Shown: positions 26,127 to 35,140 of the stretch, piece by piece | Position numbering within the stretch: position 1 is the stretch's first letter | How the letters are laid out: the number at the start of each line of letters is the position of its first letter | Assembly: GCF_014287795.1 (NCBI RefSeq) | Contig: NZ_JACOON010000003.1 | Coordinates: forward strand, 248,001-312,000 | Origin: Christensenella tenuis | GTDB taxonomy: Bacteria > Bacillota > Clostridia > Christensenellales > Christensenellaceae | Length of the DNA stretch: 64,000 bases | Direction: 5' to 3' | Notes under the pieces: generated by a model | Told to the model about the DNA's origin: nothing | Seen by the model: only the letters and a program-made list of their open reading frames with translations | Databases searched by the model: none | Position numbers and translations under genes: made by a program

Positions 26127-27020
26127 CTATACGTTTTCACAGCCTGCTTTTCTCTGCCGTGCAAAGCGTCTCTCCCCCATTATCTGCACCAGCATGGGCA
26201 GCAGGCAAAGAAGCGCATAGGCCGCATAGAATATGCCGGAAAGGGGCGTGATACGGTTCAGGATGATCTCCGGGTCATACAGAATGCACGTCTGGTCGAG
26301 CAGTATGCCCATCAGGAGAATGGCGGCGCAGCCGAACAGCACGAGCACGAAGCTCCTGTCCCGGTAGTCGAAGCGGTAAATGGAAAAGGCGGTGCGCCCC
26401 CGCAGGGTATAGCCCCGGCTTTTCATGGAGTCCGACGTGCCGATCATGCTCTCCATCGTCCATGTGATCACGATAGACGCGATGCGCATACCGTTTCGCA
26501 TGCGGCGCAGGAGGCCCCCCTGCCCCGCTCCGCGTCCGATCGCCCGCTGGGCGGCGCCGATCTTCCGCGCACGTTCCTTCACGCGCGGCACCATGCGCAG
26601 CAGGATAGATAAAAACAGAGACAAACGGGGCGAAACGCGCCCGAAAAGATACACCACCTTGTCGCTCGAAACGACGGCGTTCATGCAGGAAAACCACATC
26701 AGCACCGACGCCGCCCGCGTTCCGATGACAAAGCCGGAGACAAGGGCCTCGAGGGTGAGCTGGTTGCCGATGAAATTGACGGCGAGGTTCGTGACCCCGA
26801 AGTGGTTGTAGCCCGAATAAAAAAGGGCGAACAGCACGATGAGCGGAATGAGCGCAAGGTTGAAGCAGACCGCCCTTTTCCCGTTCAGCTTGACCGAATA
26901 GGCAAAGGAGCAGGCATAGCCGATGGCAAGGAACACCGGCTGGTCGAACGAAATTGCCGAAGCGATGACGATACCAAAAAAGATGAAATTGACCGCCGGG
27001 TGCCATGAGTCGAAGCGCAT
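26127..27020 (-). CDS. ecfT: ECF transporter membrane component EcfT (copy 1)
   Basis: 297 residues with five or more membrane helices. It starts MRFDSWHPAVNFIFFG and has the cytoplasmic coupling helices typical of EcfT, with the motifs RKIGAAQRAIGRG and DSMKSRGYTLRGRTAFSI (the SRG here stands at the Ala-Arg-Gly signature). EcfT links the substrate-binding S component to the ATPase. A second EcfT lies upstream in the same cluster (30271-31155). The region is clearly more GC-rich than its flanks. Confidence 0.9.
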   Translation of the reverse strand: MRFDSWHPAVNFIFFGIVIASAISFDQPVFLAIGYACSFAYSVKLNGKRAVCFNLALIPLIVLFALFYSGYNHFGVTNLAVNFIGNQLTLEALVSGFVIGTRAASVLMWFSCMNAVVSSDKVVYLFGRVSPRLSLFLSILLRMVPRVKERARKIGAAQRAIGRGAGQGGLLRRMRNGMRIASIVITWTMESMIGTSDSMKSRGYTLRGRTAFSIYRFDYRDRSFVLVLFGCAAILLMGILLDQTCILYDPEIILNRITPLSGIFYAAYALLCLLPMLVQIMGERRFARQRKAGCENV

Positions 27021-27022
27021 GT

Positions 27023-27778
27023 TTACGCCTCCAGCATGCCGTATTTCCGCTTCACGCGGTCCAGCTTTTCAAACATCGGTTTTGAGACCAGAAGCAGGGT
27101 GAGCACCGTGGCCGAGGTGTGCACCGCGTTCACGGGCAGGCCCGAAAGATAGATGGCCGCCGCGCTTTCCGGCGTGATGACCGAGCTCATGGTAAACAGC
27201 GCGCAGGTGTCGAGCAGCGGCCCCACCACACACATCGTGACTACGCCCCCGAACACGCACAGCGGAAGCTTTTCCCTGCGCAGCAGGCCTTTCTGGTAAA
27301 ACAACCCGGCAAGGAAGCCCGCCATACCGAACGCGAACATCTGCCACGGCGTCCACGCGCCCTGCCCGAAAATAAAATTGGAAACAAAGCCGGATACCGC
27401 ACCCGTGAGGAAGCCCGCCTCCGCCCCGAACGCGATTCCTGTAATGATAATGACCGCGGTCATGGGCTTGAAATGGGGAAGCCAGATGAAAATAGCACGT
27501 GAGGCAACAGCGATGCCACACATCACGGCAAGGATGACGAGCTCCCGCGCCTGCGGTCTGCGCTTTTCAAACACGAGAAAAAAGGGGATCATCGTATAGA
27601 TAATGATAAGCAGGCTCACGATATAAAAATTCCGGTCTCCGTAGCGCCAGCCAAACCATATCGTAAAAGGGATAGCGATCAGAATGATAAAAAATGAGAG
27701 TACCGTACGCCGCGAAAACTTTCGCTTTTCCGGCTGCTCCTCCCGTTTCTTTTTTCCGAGCGTGATATATTCTTCCAT
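27023..27778 (-). CDS. ECF transporter substrate-binding S component
   Basis: 251 residues. A charged N-terminus (~35 residues) precedes six or so hydrophobic helices. Segments such as PHFKPMTAVIIITGIAFGAE and FIFGQGAWTPWQMFAFGMAG are typical of ECF S components. Specificity cannot be read from sequence. The cobalamin riboswitch, DUF4430 proteins and cobO in the same block suggest a cobamide, as for CbrT-type S components (inference). The ATG at 27778 is chosen for its GGAGG site; the next gene starts only two bases after its stop. Confidence 0.85.
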   Translation of the reverse strand: MEEYITLGKKKREEQPEKRKFSRRTVLSFFIILIAIPFTIWFGWRYGDRNFYIVSLLIIIYTMIPFFLVFEKRRPQARELVILAVMCGIAVASRAIFIWLPHFKPMTAVIIITGIAFGAEAGFLTGAVSGFVSNFIFGQGAWTPWQMFAFGMAGFLAGLFYQKGLLRREKLPLCVFGGVVTMCVVGPLLDTCALFTMSSVITPESAAAIYLSGLPVNAVHTSATVLTLLLVSKPMFEKLDRVKRKYGMLEA

Positions 27779-27779
27779 G

Positions 27780-28637
27780 TTAACCCTCCATCCTTTCTCC
27801 CAATATCCGTCCACAGCTTTTCCTTGCCCGCGCAAGGTATTTCTCCGGCGGTATGGGCGGCTCTTCATATTCATAATCCGGCTCGTTGAGCTTATCCCAG
27901 TCCACGGGCCAGCACGCCTCGAGCATCAGCGATCCGTCGAAATCCGTCTGCTCCACCGCCGCGAGGAACGCGGCCCAATCCACCGTCCCCTCATAGGGAA
28001 GCAGGTGCTCGTCCCGCCGTCCGCCGTTGTCATGCACATGCAGGGCAAATACCCGGTCTGAAAAATGCGAAAGCAGACTGAAATCGTTCGGCGCGGTCAC
28101 ATGATTATGCCCGGTATCAAAGCAGATACCGACAAACGGGTTTTCCCGCAGGGCGTCCACAATATGCACGAGCGCTTCGTTGTCCGCAAGGTTCTCGACG
28201 GCAAGGCGTATGCCGCTTTGTTCACACCGCTCCGCAATGCGCCGCATGCGCGCGAGGTATATGCTCCAGTTTCCGTTTTCGGGCACGTATTTCCCGAACG
28301 GGTGCAGCACCGCCGTCTTGATTCCCGCGTCCGCCGCCTGCGCCGCGCTCTGCGCATAGCGCGCGCACAGCGCATCTCCCTCTTCTCCGGGAAACCACAG
28401 AGCGTCGCACCCGAAATAGGGAAGATGCGTGTGCTCGAGGAAAAGCCCCGCCCGCTCCGCGAGCCGGAAATGCTCCTCCTTGCGCCCGTCCGTTCCGGCA
28501 AACGTATCGTCCCACCATGTGCAGATGGTCTGAAAGCCCGCCTCCGCGATGAGCGCGAGCTTTCGCTCAAACGGCAGAGTGAACCCGAACCACGTATACG
28601 TTCCGCACCGCTTCAGTTTTGTTTGTTGATCCGGCAT
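27780..28637 (-). CDS. sugar phosphate isomerase/epimerase-like TIM barrel protein
   Basis: 285 residues of the AP-endonuclease-2/xylose isomerase-like TIM barrel family. Likely metal ligands are the Glu in RLAVENLADN, Asp and His in ICFDTGHNHV, His in FALHVHDNGG, and Glu in LMLEACW. Such enzymes isomerise or epimerise sugars through a divalent metal; some act on other polyols. Why it lies inside an ECF transporter operon is unclear: it could act on the transported compound or its nucleotide loop. It overlaps the EcfA gene by 25 bases. Confidence 0.8.
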   Translation of the reverse strand: MPDQQTKLKRCGTYTWFGFTLPFERKLALIAEAGFQTICTWWDDTFAGTDGRKEEHFRLAERAGLFLEHTHLPYFGCDALWFPGEEGDALCARYAQSAAQAADAGIKTAVLHPFGKYVPENGNWSIYLARMRRIAERCEQSGIRLAVENLADNEALVHIVDALRENPFVGICFDTGHNHVTAPNDFSLLSHFSDRVFALHVHDNGGRRDEHLLPYEGTVDWAAFLAAVEQTDFDGSLMLEACWPVDWDKLNEPDYEYEEPPIPPEKYLARARKSCGRILGERMEG

Positions 28638-30298
28638 AGCTCGATCACGTCCCCGTTCGTCACCGCATTTTTGAACATATGGCGGCTCATGCGGTTCGCC
28701 GCCGTTGTATAAAAGCTGTTCTGCGAAAAAAAGCGCGCGGGCGTGTTCGTCGTCACCACGCCGCCGTCGAAAAACATGGAAACGCTGTCCGCATACTGCG
28801 CGCAGAATTCCACGTCGTGCGACACCATGAGGACCGTCGCTCCCTTTGCTTTCAGCCTGTCTAAAATTTCCGCCAGCTTTTGCTTGTAAAAGTTATCGAT
28901 GCCCTTTGTGGGCTCGTCGAGAAGCAGGATACGCGGCCTGCACAGCAGCACCTTCGCAAGCGCCGCCCGCTGCTGCTCTCCGCCCGAAAGATCGTAGGGG
29001 TGGGAGGAAAGCAGCCCCATTACCTCACAGTCCCGCGCCACCCCGTTGATGAGCTCCTCTTTTTCTCCGATGCTCCCCGGAACGTCCGCGAGCATCTCTA
29101 CAAGGTCCTCCTCCACCGTTTTTTTGACGAACAGGCTCTGCGGGTCCTGCGGCAGCATGGCAAGGTTGCCGCGGAACAGCTCTTCCGCCTTATATTTTTC
29201 GATCCGCTTTCCATCGATCATCACCTTGCCCCGGTAGGGCCTGCATATCCCGCACACCGTTTTCAGCATGGTGGATTTTCCCGTGCCGTTCCCACCTACC
29301 ACGGCGAACAGAGTTCCCTTCGGCACGGAAAGGCTTGTGCCGCGCAGCACGTCCGGCGCGTCCTTTTCATAGCGGAACCACACCTCTTTGAGCGCAACGG
29401 CGGCGTCCTTTGCCTCCGGCTCCTCTGTCTCCCCGGGATCGGGCAGGCTGTCCTGCCTGATCTTCGTGTCTTTCAGTTCCTCCGAGAGCCACCTGCGCCC
29501 CTCGCGTACCGTGAGCGGGCAATCAAGGCTGCTCCCCACACCGTAAAAAATGCGCATGGGCGACGGGAGCGCGGCCGCCATGTCGCTTTGTTCCGCATGC
29601 AGCCGCTGCCCGATGCGGCGGGGCGTGTCCTCCGCCAAAACTTTCCCGTTTTCCATCACGATCACCCGGTCCGCACTGGGGAACACCTCCTCCAGCCGGT
29701 GCTCGGACAGAATGACCGTCGTTCCGAGCTCGAGGTTTATTTTGCGCACCGTATTGAGGAAATCCGCTGCGGCAATGGGGTCGAGCTGGCTCGTCGGCTC
29801 GTCGAGGATGAGCGCGTCCGGCTGCATCGCCATGATGGACGCGAGGTTCAAAAGCTGCTTCTGCCCGCCCGAAAGCTCTGCCACATTCCGGTGAAACCAC
29901 GTTCCGATGCCGAAATAGTTCGCCATTTCCGCCACGCGCAGGCGCATGGTCTTCTGGTCGCACCCGAGGCTCTCCAGCCCGAACGCCAGCTCGTGCCACA
30001 CCTTATCTGTCACGATCTGACTGTCCGGGTCCTGCATGACATACCCGATGCGCGCGCTCTGCTCGCGCAGGCTCACAGTATCGAGCAGCTGCCCGTCAAA
30101 TAAAATACGGCCCGTGCGCTTCCCATGTGGGGTCAGCACGGTTTTCAGGTGCCGCATCAGCGTCGTTTTGCCGCTTCCGCTCTTTCCGCACAGGGTGACG
30201 TATTCCCCCTTTTCAATGCTGATGCTCACGCCGGAAAGCGCCTCTTTTTTCGCCTCCGGGTAAGTAAACGTCAAATCCTCGACCGCAAAATGCGCCAT
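28613..30298 (-). CDS. ecfA: fused double ATPase of the ECF transporter (EcfA-EcfA')
   Basis: 561 residues with two complete ABC ATPase domains in one chain. Domain 1 (~1-230) has CGKSGSGKTTLMRH, VAELSGGQKQ and ALILDEPTSQLD. Domain 2 (~295-530) has VGGNGTGKSTMLKT, YDLSGGEQQR and ILLLDEPTKGID. Both carry the Q-loop and catalytic glutamate, so both sites look active. Most ECF systems use two separate genes ecfA1 and ecfA2, so this is the fused type. The start at 30298 has GGAGGG upstream; the upstream continuation of the frame lies inside the EcfT gene. Confidence 0.92.
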   Translation of the reverse strand: MAHFAVEDLTFTYPEAKKEALSGVSISIEKGEYVTLCGKSGSGKTTLMRHLKTVLTPHGKRTGRILFDGQLLDTVSLREQSARIGYVMQDPDSQIVTDKVWHELAFGLESLGCDQKTMRLRVAEMANYFGIGTWFHRNVAELSGGQKQLLNLASIMAMQPDALILDEPTSQLDPIAAADFLNTVRKINLELGTTVILSEHRLEEVFPSADRVIVMENGKVLAEDTPRRIGQRLHAEQSDMAAALPSPMRIFYGVGSSLDCPLTVREGRRWLSEELKDTKIRQDSLPDPGETEEPEAKDAAVALKEVWFRYEKDAPDVLRGTSLSVPKGTLFAVVGGNGTGKSTMLKTVCGICRPYRGKVMIDGKRIEKYKAEELFRGNLAMLPQDPQSLFVKKTVEEDLVEMLADVPGSIGEKEELINGVARDCEVMGLLSSHPYDLSGGEQQRAALAKVLLCRPRILLLDEPTKGIDNFYKQKLAEILDRLKAKGATVLMVSHDVEFCAQYADSVSMFFDGGVVTTNTPARFFSQNSFYTTAANRMSRHMFKNAVTNGDVIELCRINKQN

Positions 30299-31155
30299 GT
30301 GATACCCTCCCCTATTTGAATCGCGGCGGGAACCGCCAAAAATATCCCGTAGAAAACCGACCCGAGCGCCGTTGCCGGGCCCTGCGCCCAGAAAATACCG
30401 GGCAGGAACACTGCCTCCGTTCCGCCCCGCAGCATACATGCGGCGAGCCCCGCCGCACACACCGCGAGCAGCGTCAGGACCACTCCGTCCCGGCGGGAAA
30501 GCCGATAGATGGAAAAATTCGTCCGCGGCCCGCTGCCGTATCCCCGGCTCTTCATGGAGTCCGCCGTGACCGCCGCGCCCTCGAGCGACCACGACGTGAG
30601 CACGGACAGAACCGCCATGCCGCTTTCAAGCCGCTCCCGCTTCGTTCCGTTTTCCGCCGATTTCCCGATACACCGCCGCGCCCCGCCGATAACCCGTATT
30701 TTTTCCTCATAATGTGGTACAAAGCGCAGCACCATACACAGAACCAGCGAAAGCGCAGGAACAAATTTCCCGAACAGGTAGGTGAACTTATCGCTCGTCA
30801 TGATCTCATTATAACACGCGAACCACAGAATGACCGTCAGGAACATCCCACCCGTCGCAAGCCCGTACAAAAGCGCTTCCAGCGTGAACGGCCTCCCCCA
30901 CATCCACATGAACAGCACCGTCTCCCCATACGGGTTGAACAGCGGGTTCAGAAGCGATACTGTTGCCACCAACACCAGCATACCCAGCAAAAGGCGCACG
31001 CCGCGCCGTCCCTTGAAGAGAAAATAGCTCGTACAGGACAGCCCGACGGACAGAAGCAAAAAAGCGGGATGCACAAAAAACATTCCGAACAGGATCGCGC
31101 CCGCAAAAAATATGAAATTGACCGCCGGATGATATCCCCCGAAGCCCTGCTCCAT
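30271..31155 (-). CDS. ecfT: ECF transporter membrane component EcfT (copy 2)
   Basis: 294 residues, starting MEQGFGGYHPAVNFIFFAGA, with EcfT membrane helices and the motifs RVIGGARRCIGKS and DSMKSRGYGSGPRTNFSI. It is clearly paralogous to the EcfT at 26127-27020. It overlaps the fused ATPase by 28 bases. The ATG at 31155 has AGGAGG six bases upstream. Two EcfT genes with one ATPase and one S component in a single run is unusual. Confidence 0.9.
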   Translation of the reverse strand: MEQGFGGYHPAVNFIFFAGAILFGMFFVHPAFLLLSVGLSCTSYFLFKGRRGVRLLLGMLVLVATVSLLNPLFNPYGETVLFMWMWGRPFTLEALLYGLATGGMFLTVILWFACYNEIMTSDKFTYLFGKFVPALSLVLCMVLRFVPHYEEKIRVIGGARRCIGKSAENGTKRERLESGMAVLSVLTSWSLEGAAVTADSMKSRGYGSGPRTNFSIYRLSRRDGVVLTLLAVCAAGLAACMLRGGTEAVFLPGIFWAQGPATALGSVFYGIFLAVPAAIQIGEGITWRILRSRI

Positions 31156-31226
31156 TTTTAACCTCCTAATTATCCTACTCACTCCATTATTTATAACTAT
31201 TTCTATTGATATATAGGGAGTAGTCA

Positions 31227-32345
31227 TTAGTATTCACATGCATAACTCCATACGATAGCGTCGCCGGATTTTACAGCATAGGAAGAGCATCCATAGTTTG
31301 GAGACCATCCATTCACTTCATATTGCCAACCGGACTGTTTCCCGCAGTCAAATTCATAAAGATTGTTGATTCCCTCAACATAGTAGCTATCATATAATGG
31401 AACCCATGCGTACTCAAGCTGGATATCAGCATTTTCGCACACGCGAACAAGGATATCAAACACCGTTTCCCCCTCTTCGAATTCAATCGAAGTCGCATTG
31501 AGAATTGTACCGTCTTGCGGGACATATTTGTTTTTTCCTTCTTTCAGATCATCCATATTTTCAAGTATTTCATCGCAGCGAATTATAATGGAGCATACGT
31601 TGTCATTGGATGAGTCGTCGCTATATTGTTGTCCTAATGCAGCTTTCGATGCTTCTTCCCGTTCTTCTAAAATTTGATTTAGCTGCTCATTTGTGAAGCA
31701 TAAGGGTTTTGCCTGTCCGGCCGCAATTGCTTTCCGGATGATAAAATCATTCAACTCTGCAGCAGAAAGATTTATAACAGACGAAGGCTGACTATCAGCA
31801 TAGAAAGAAGTTCCCTGTCCAGCTGATATTTTCATTCCTTTGGCAGCTATCTCATTTTCATAAACATATACGTTTGCACTGCCAGCCGGCGCACTCACAG
31901 AGAAAACTCCGGATAAGGCGGATATATCCACTTTAAGTTCCGTGAGTTTTATAGTAAATGCACTGTCCGCATTTACAAAAATCTCACCGTGCATTAACTC
32001 TACGGCTAATTCGTCTCCGCTAACATACAGCGCCTCGGTATTTTGGCCAAGACTAACCGTTCCTCCTCCGAGAATAAGGTCTACCGACGATCCGTTTGTG
32101 GTCTCTATAAGATCTCCTTCCCGCAACTTCATTCCGTCTTCAAGCGAGTAGGCTACCCCGCCTCGTTGGATACTTACACTGCCGATCACATTCTCGGCCA
32201 TTACCGCATCGGTTCCTATTCCAAAACCAAACCAACCCTGTAAATTACCTGCAAGCATAATTGCTGCAATCACAATTATGGCAGCCACAACTATCATGAT
32301 GATATTAAAAATTCTTTTTCGTTTTCTTTTTTTCACATTTTCCAT
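31227..32345 (-). CDS. membrane-anchored FecR-like/DUF4430 protein
   Basis: 372 residues. One N-terminal membrane helix (~13-32) after a very basic start holds the protein on the outside. Residues ~45-165 look like a FecR-type beta domain (AENVIGSVSIQRGG, LREGDLIETTNGSSVDL). Residues ~290-372 form a DUF4430 domain, related to the C-terminal beta domain of eukaryotic transcobalamin, with GETVFDILVRVCENADI, EFDCGKQSGWQYEVNGW and KSGDAIVWSYACEY. A role in binding cobamide at the surface is suggested by family and context but untested. It overlaps the preceding small gene by 41 bases. Confidence 0.8.
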   Translation of the reverse strand: MENVKKRKRKRIFNIIMIVVAAIIVIAAIMLAGNLQGWFGFGIGTDAVMAENVIGSVSIQRGGVAYSLEDGMKLREGDLIETTNGSSVDLILGGGTVSLGQNTEALYVSGDELAVELMHGEIFVNADSAFTIKLTELKVDISALSGVFSVSAPAGSANVYVYENEIAAKGMKISAGQGTSFYADSQPSSVINLSAAELNDFIIRKAIAAGQAKPLCFTNEQLNQILEEREEASKAALGQQYSDDSSNDNVCSIIIRCDEILENMDDLKEGKNKYVPQDGTILNATSIEFEEGETVFDILVRVCENADIQLEYAWVPLYDSYYVEGINNLYEFDCGKQSGWQYEVNGWSPNYGCSSYAVKSGDAIVWSYACEY

Positions 32346-32673
32346 GTTTCTTCTTTTCCTTTGAAGGCTTTAACCCTGCCGCTCTTAACGCAGACGGCCA
32401 ATTTTTAAATCTCAACCGCAAAAATATATGGTAGGCTGGAAATATCTCTCGGCGTGTTGGATTTCTTCCAAGCTCTTCTGCACGATCACGTAAAATTTGC
32501 AAGAGCGCTTCATCGCTCATCCTATTATATAATGGCATATAGCGGTGAACACATGCGCTCCTGTAACGGCAATATTGTTCCGCACGTTTTTGATCCATAT
32601 TGCGGAACGCCCCTAAGGTTTCCATTTTTTTCCATTTCTCGGCTTCCAGCCTGCATGCTTCAAATAAATCCAT
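32305..32673 (-). CDS. small basic protein with homing-endonuclease-associated repeat
   Basis: 122 residues with a very lysine-rich C-terminus. The middle (LQILRDRAEELGRNPTRREI and then WPSALRAAGLKP) matches the pattern of the homing endonuclease associated repeat, a small helical DNA-binding-like module. No nuclease domain is present. It could be a DNA-binding regulator or simply a passenger; function unknown. It overlaps the next gene. Confidence 0.55.
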   Translation of the reverse strand: MDLFEACRLEAEKWKKMETLGAFRNMDQKRAEQYCRYRSACVHRYMPLYNRMSDEALLQILRDRAEELGRNPTRREIFPAYHIFLRLRFKNWPSALRAAGLKPSKEKKKHGKCEKKKTKKNF

Positions 32674-32733
32674 CTTTTAACTTTCTCTCCAGTATAGAAA
32701 ATTTCTCCTCTAAACCGATATTTTACGTATTGT

Positions 32734-35133
32734 TTACCGCTTTTCATGTGCGGATTTTATTTCCGCAGCAAGCTTTAGAAAACCGCATATTTTTAGCCTC
32801 TTTAGCCCAACGAAGCGTTCGCGGAGCAATAAATATACTTCTTCTATAAAGTCCTCCATTTCTTTTCGGCTTTCTTGGCTCATCTCATGTGCAGAATACG
32901 TTGCCTCTTCATAAACGGCAAAAACTTGTGCTATCCGTTTCTCCGACACCCCATCGACTGGCTTCAGTTCACGGCGCAGCTGCTCAAGCAACCAAACGCC
33001 GCCATCCTTTAGACCTAACGTTGAAAGAGCATCCATCGCACAAATGAACATTGCTGTTATTGCTTCATTGTTTTTCTCATTAAGACACGCTTCTACTTTT
33101 TTCTTAAACTGCATTTGTCTTTTCTTCCAATAGCGCCACAGGAAAAATATAGCTGCTGCAGCAAACACAATAATCAAAATGATAAGCAGCAGGTTCCCAG
33201 CTACCGCTTTCTCACCGTCTACCTGATTGGGTATTTCCTCTTGATTTTCAACCGTATTATTCTCTGGGCTTGCAGCAGGAGTCGATTCGGGTCGTGTTCC
33301 CGGAACACCCTCAAGTGAATCTGCTTCTTCCATCAGTCCGAAATAAGGCGGCGTTACCTCCACAGGTATCCAGCCTACCCCACTTTGATACACCTCTACC
33401 CATGCATGAGCATGCGTACCATCTATCTGAAAAACTGAATGATCGGCAGCGCTCTGCACATCCTGTGGAGTTATTAAATAACCTTCAACATAACGTGCCG
33501 GAATCCCACAAGCGCGAAACATTAAAGTGGCAGCCGTCGCGTAGTGTACGGAATACCCTTCTTTATCCAAAAACAGAAAATCGTAGGCAAAATCACCGCT
33601 CCCTGCTTGTGAAGGCTCTGTTGAATATTCGGTTTGCTCAGTTAAATACTGAATGATCGCCTGTTTAACATTTGCATAATTCGCTTCTTCCTGAGTTGGC
33701 AATACATCACTTAAATATTGTTCTATCCATCGCGTTGTATCCTCGGGGAGCTGCGTATATTGATCATAAATATATTCCGCGTAATTACTTTCCACTGTTA
33801 AGAAGGCTTCCGTAGAAAGTTTTGTTTCAGCGTCATCGCCATATAATTCCCGCATGATATCAGGATAGCGTTTGACTATATTGGGCAAAGAAAGATATTC
33901 ATATTGCCTCTGCCCCCGAAAACCTGTACTTACCAGCGCTGTATCTCCGATGATGTCGGCAGGCATCAATTCTCCGCCTGCCATATATAACTCATATGGC
34001 GCGTAAATGTTGCGGCTGCTCGCTCCCACATTATTCACATGGATTCCAAATGCCTGATCATAGGAGGCTTTCCCTGTAACTGCTGCGGCATCTGCCAATT
34101 GCTTTTGCCCATAAAAATTATCACGATGCAGCCAGTAAAAAATGTCGGCATACTCATATAGGCTTTTTGAATCGCTTTCACTCCACCCATGCCCATTATA
34201 AACACTTCCCACATATCCGCGCAGCCAAAGAGATTCCGGCTTCTCCATCGTGACCTCGAGTGCTGTCTCGTCCGACGGCTCAAATGCCTGTAAATTAGTA
34301 AAATCGCCATCGGGCATGCCCAGCGTAGGTTCTACCCCATAGCGTATCTGGTCGACCGTTCTAATCAAGCTTTCCCGTGTATTCTTAAGTGGACTATTTT
34401 CATAAGACGGTACTGTCAGAAAGACAACAATCGCCGATAATGCAAATACGCCTGCGGCAATCGCAGCTACAGATCGATAGGCGGTTGTAAAACCGCCGTA
34501 AAAATTTTGTCTGTTCCCATAAGCTTGGGCAAGTAAAAGGAACTGTGCAAGCACAAGCAAAAGCAGCCATATAACGGCAATTTCTATTTTTAAGAAAACA
34601 TAGATAAAAATGATTCCCGCAGTAATTGCCAAGGAAACCGCCGCATCGTGCGTATAAGCAAGATACCCACTCAATAGTGACAGCAATAGACTGACCGGGA
34701 TAAAAAACAATGTCGCGGACAACTCATAGCCGCTCTGATCAACAGAAATATCATAAATTGGATAAATACGGCCGAAGCTTTGGCCAAGCACCTCTCCAAT
34801 GCGGTTGGCTGTCAGACATAATCCATTCAGTACGTCCGTCTGCAAAATCAGACAGAAACCAACCAGCCAAAGCGCTAAAACAATCAGTCCCAAACGCCGC
34901 AAACTGCGCTTCCTCAGTACAAACGTAAAAATGATGCAGCCAACAATCCCGATCGGAATCAATATCTCAAGCATAGCAGATGGTGCAAATGCCCAGTATA
35001 GCATCCCGCCTATTCCAAGGAAAAACAAGATGGCAAGTATGCTGCCTTGTACGACAGCGCCTATTGAAATTTGCTGCGCTTCCGGCGCAGGAAGCAGGGA
35101 AAAATGTAATGATTTCGTTTGTTTCATAGCCAT
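32734..35133 (-). CDS. transglutaminase-like membrane protein lacking the catalytic cysteine
   Basis: 799 residues: a block of membrane helices (~20-240), an extracellular region with a transglutaminase-like domain (~510-600), and one more membrane helix (~670-690) with a cytoplasmic tail. It resembles the TgpA/DUF3488-type proteins that accompany MoxR and DUF58 genes. The domain has the His (THAHAWVEVY) and an acidic third residue (GWIPVEVTPP), but the catalytic cysteine is serine (Ser528, codon TCC at 33550-33552) in KEGYSVHYATAA, where the family usually has GYCxHxA. It may be a pseudoenzyme. The start has only a weak ribosome binding site; ATG codons at 35133 and 35127 are both possible. 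Confidence 0.85.
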   Translation of the reverse strand: MAMKQTKSLHFSLLPAPEAQQISIGAVVQGSILAILFFLGIGGMLYWAFAPSAMLEILIPIGIVGCIIFTFVLRKRSLRRLGLIVLALWLVGFCLILQTDVLNGLCLTANRIGEVLGQSFGRIYPIYDISVDQSGYELSATLFFIPVSLLLSLLSGYLAYTHDAAVSLAITAGIIFIYVFLKIEIAVIWLLLLVLAQFLLLAQAYGNRQNFYGGFTTAYRSVAAIAAGVFALSAIVVFLTVPSYENSPLKNTRESLIRTVDQIRYGVEPTLGMPDGDFTNLQAFEPSDETALEVTMEKPESLWLRGYVGSVYNGHGWSESDSKSLYEYADIFYWLHRDNFYGQKQLADAAAVTGKASYDQAFGIHVNNVGASSRNIYAPYELYMAGGELMPADIIGDTALVSTGFRGQRQYEYLSLPNIVKRYPDIMRELYGDDAETKLSTEAFLTVESNYAEYIYDQYTQLPEDTTRWIEQYLSDVLPTQEEANYANVKQAIIQYLTEQTEYSTEPSQAGSGDFAYDFLFLDKEGYSVHYATAATLMFRACGIPARYVEGYLITPQDVQSAADHSVFQIDGTHAHAWVEVYQSGVGWIPVEVTPPYFGLMEEADSLEGVPGTRPESTPAASPENNTVENQEEIPNQVDGEKAVAGNLLLIILIIVFAAAAIFFLWRYWKKRQMQFKKKVEACLNEKNNEAITAMFICAMDALSTLGLKDGGVWLLEQLRRELKPVDGVSEKRIAQVFAVYEEATYSAHEMSQESRKEMEDFIEEVYLLLRERFVGLKRLKICGFLKLAAEIKSAHEKR

Positions 35134-35140
35134 ACTTATA

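Noticed and set aside
26275..27521. Alternative minus frames inside the EcfT and S component genes (243 and 150 codons)
   Set aside because: They are GC-driven shadows; the in-frame proteins have clear membrane helices and family motifs.
28222..30103. Long open frames opposite or shifted against the ECF ATPase and isomerase genes, up to 407 codons
   Set aside because: They arise from the high GC content of this block; they are Arg/His/Pro-rich, without domains, and overlap genes with complete motifs.
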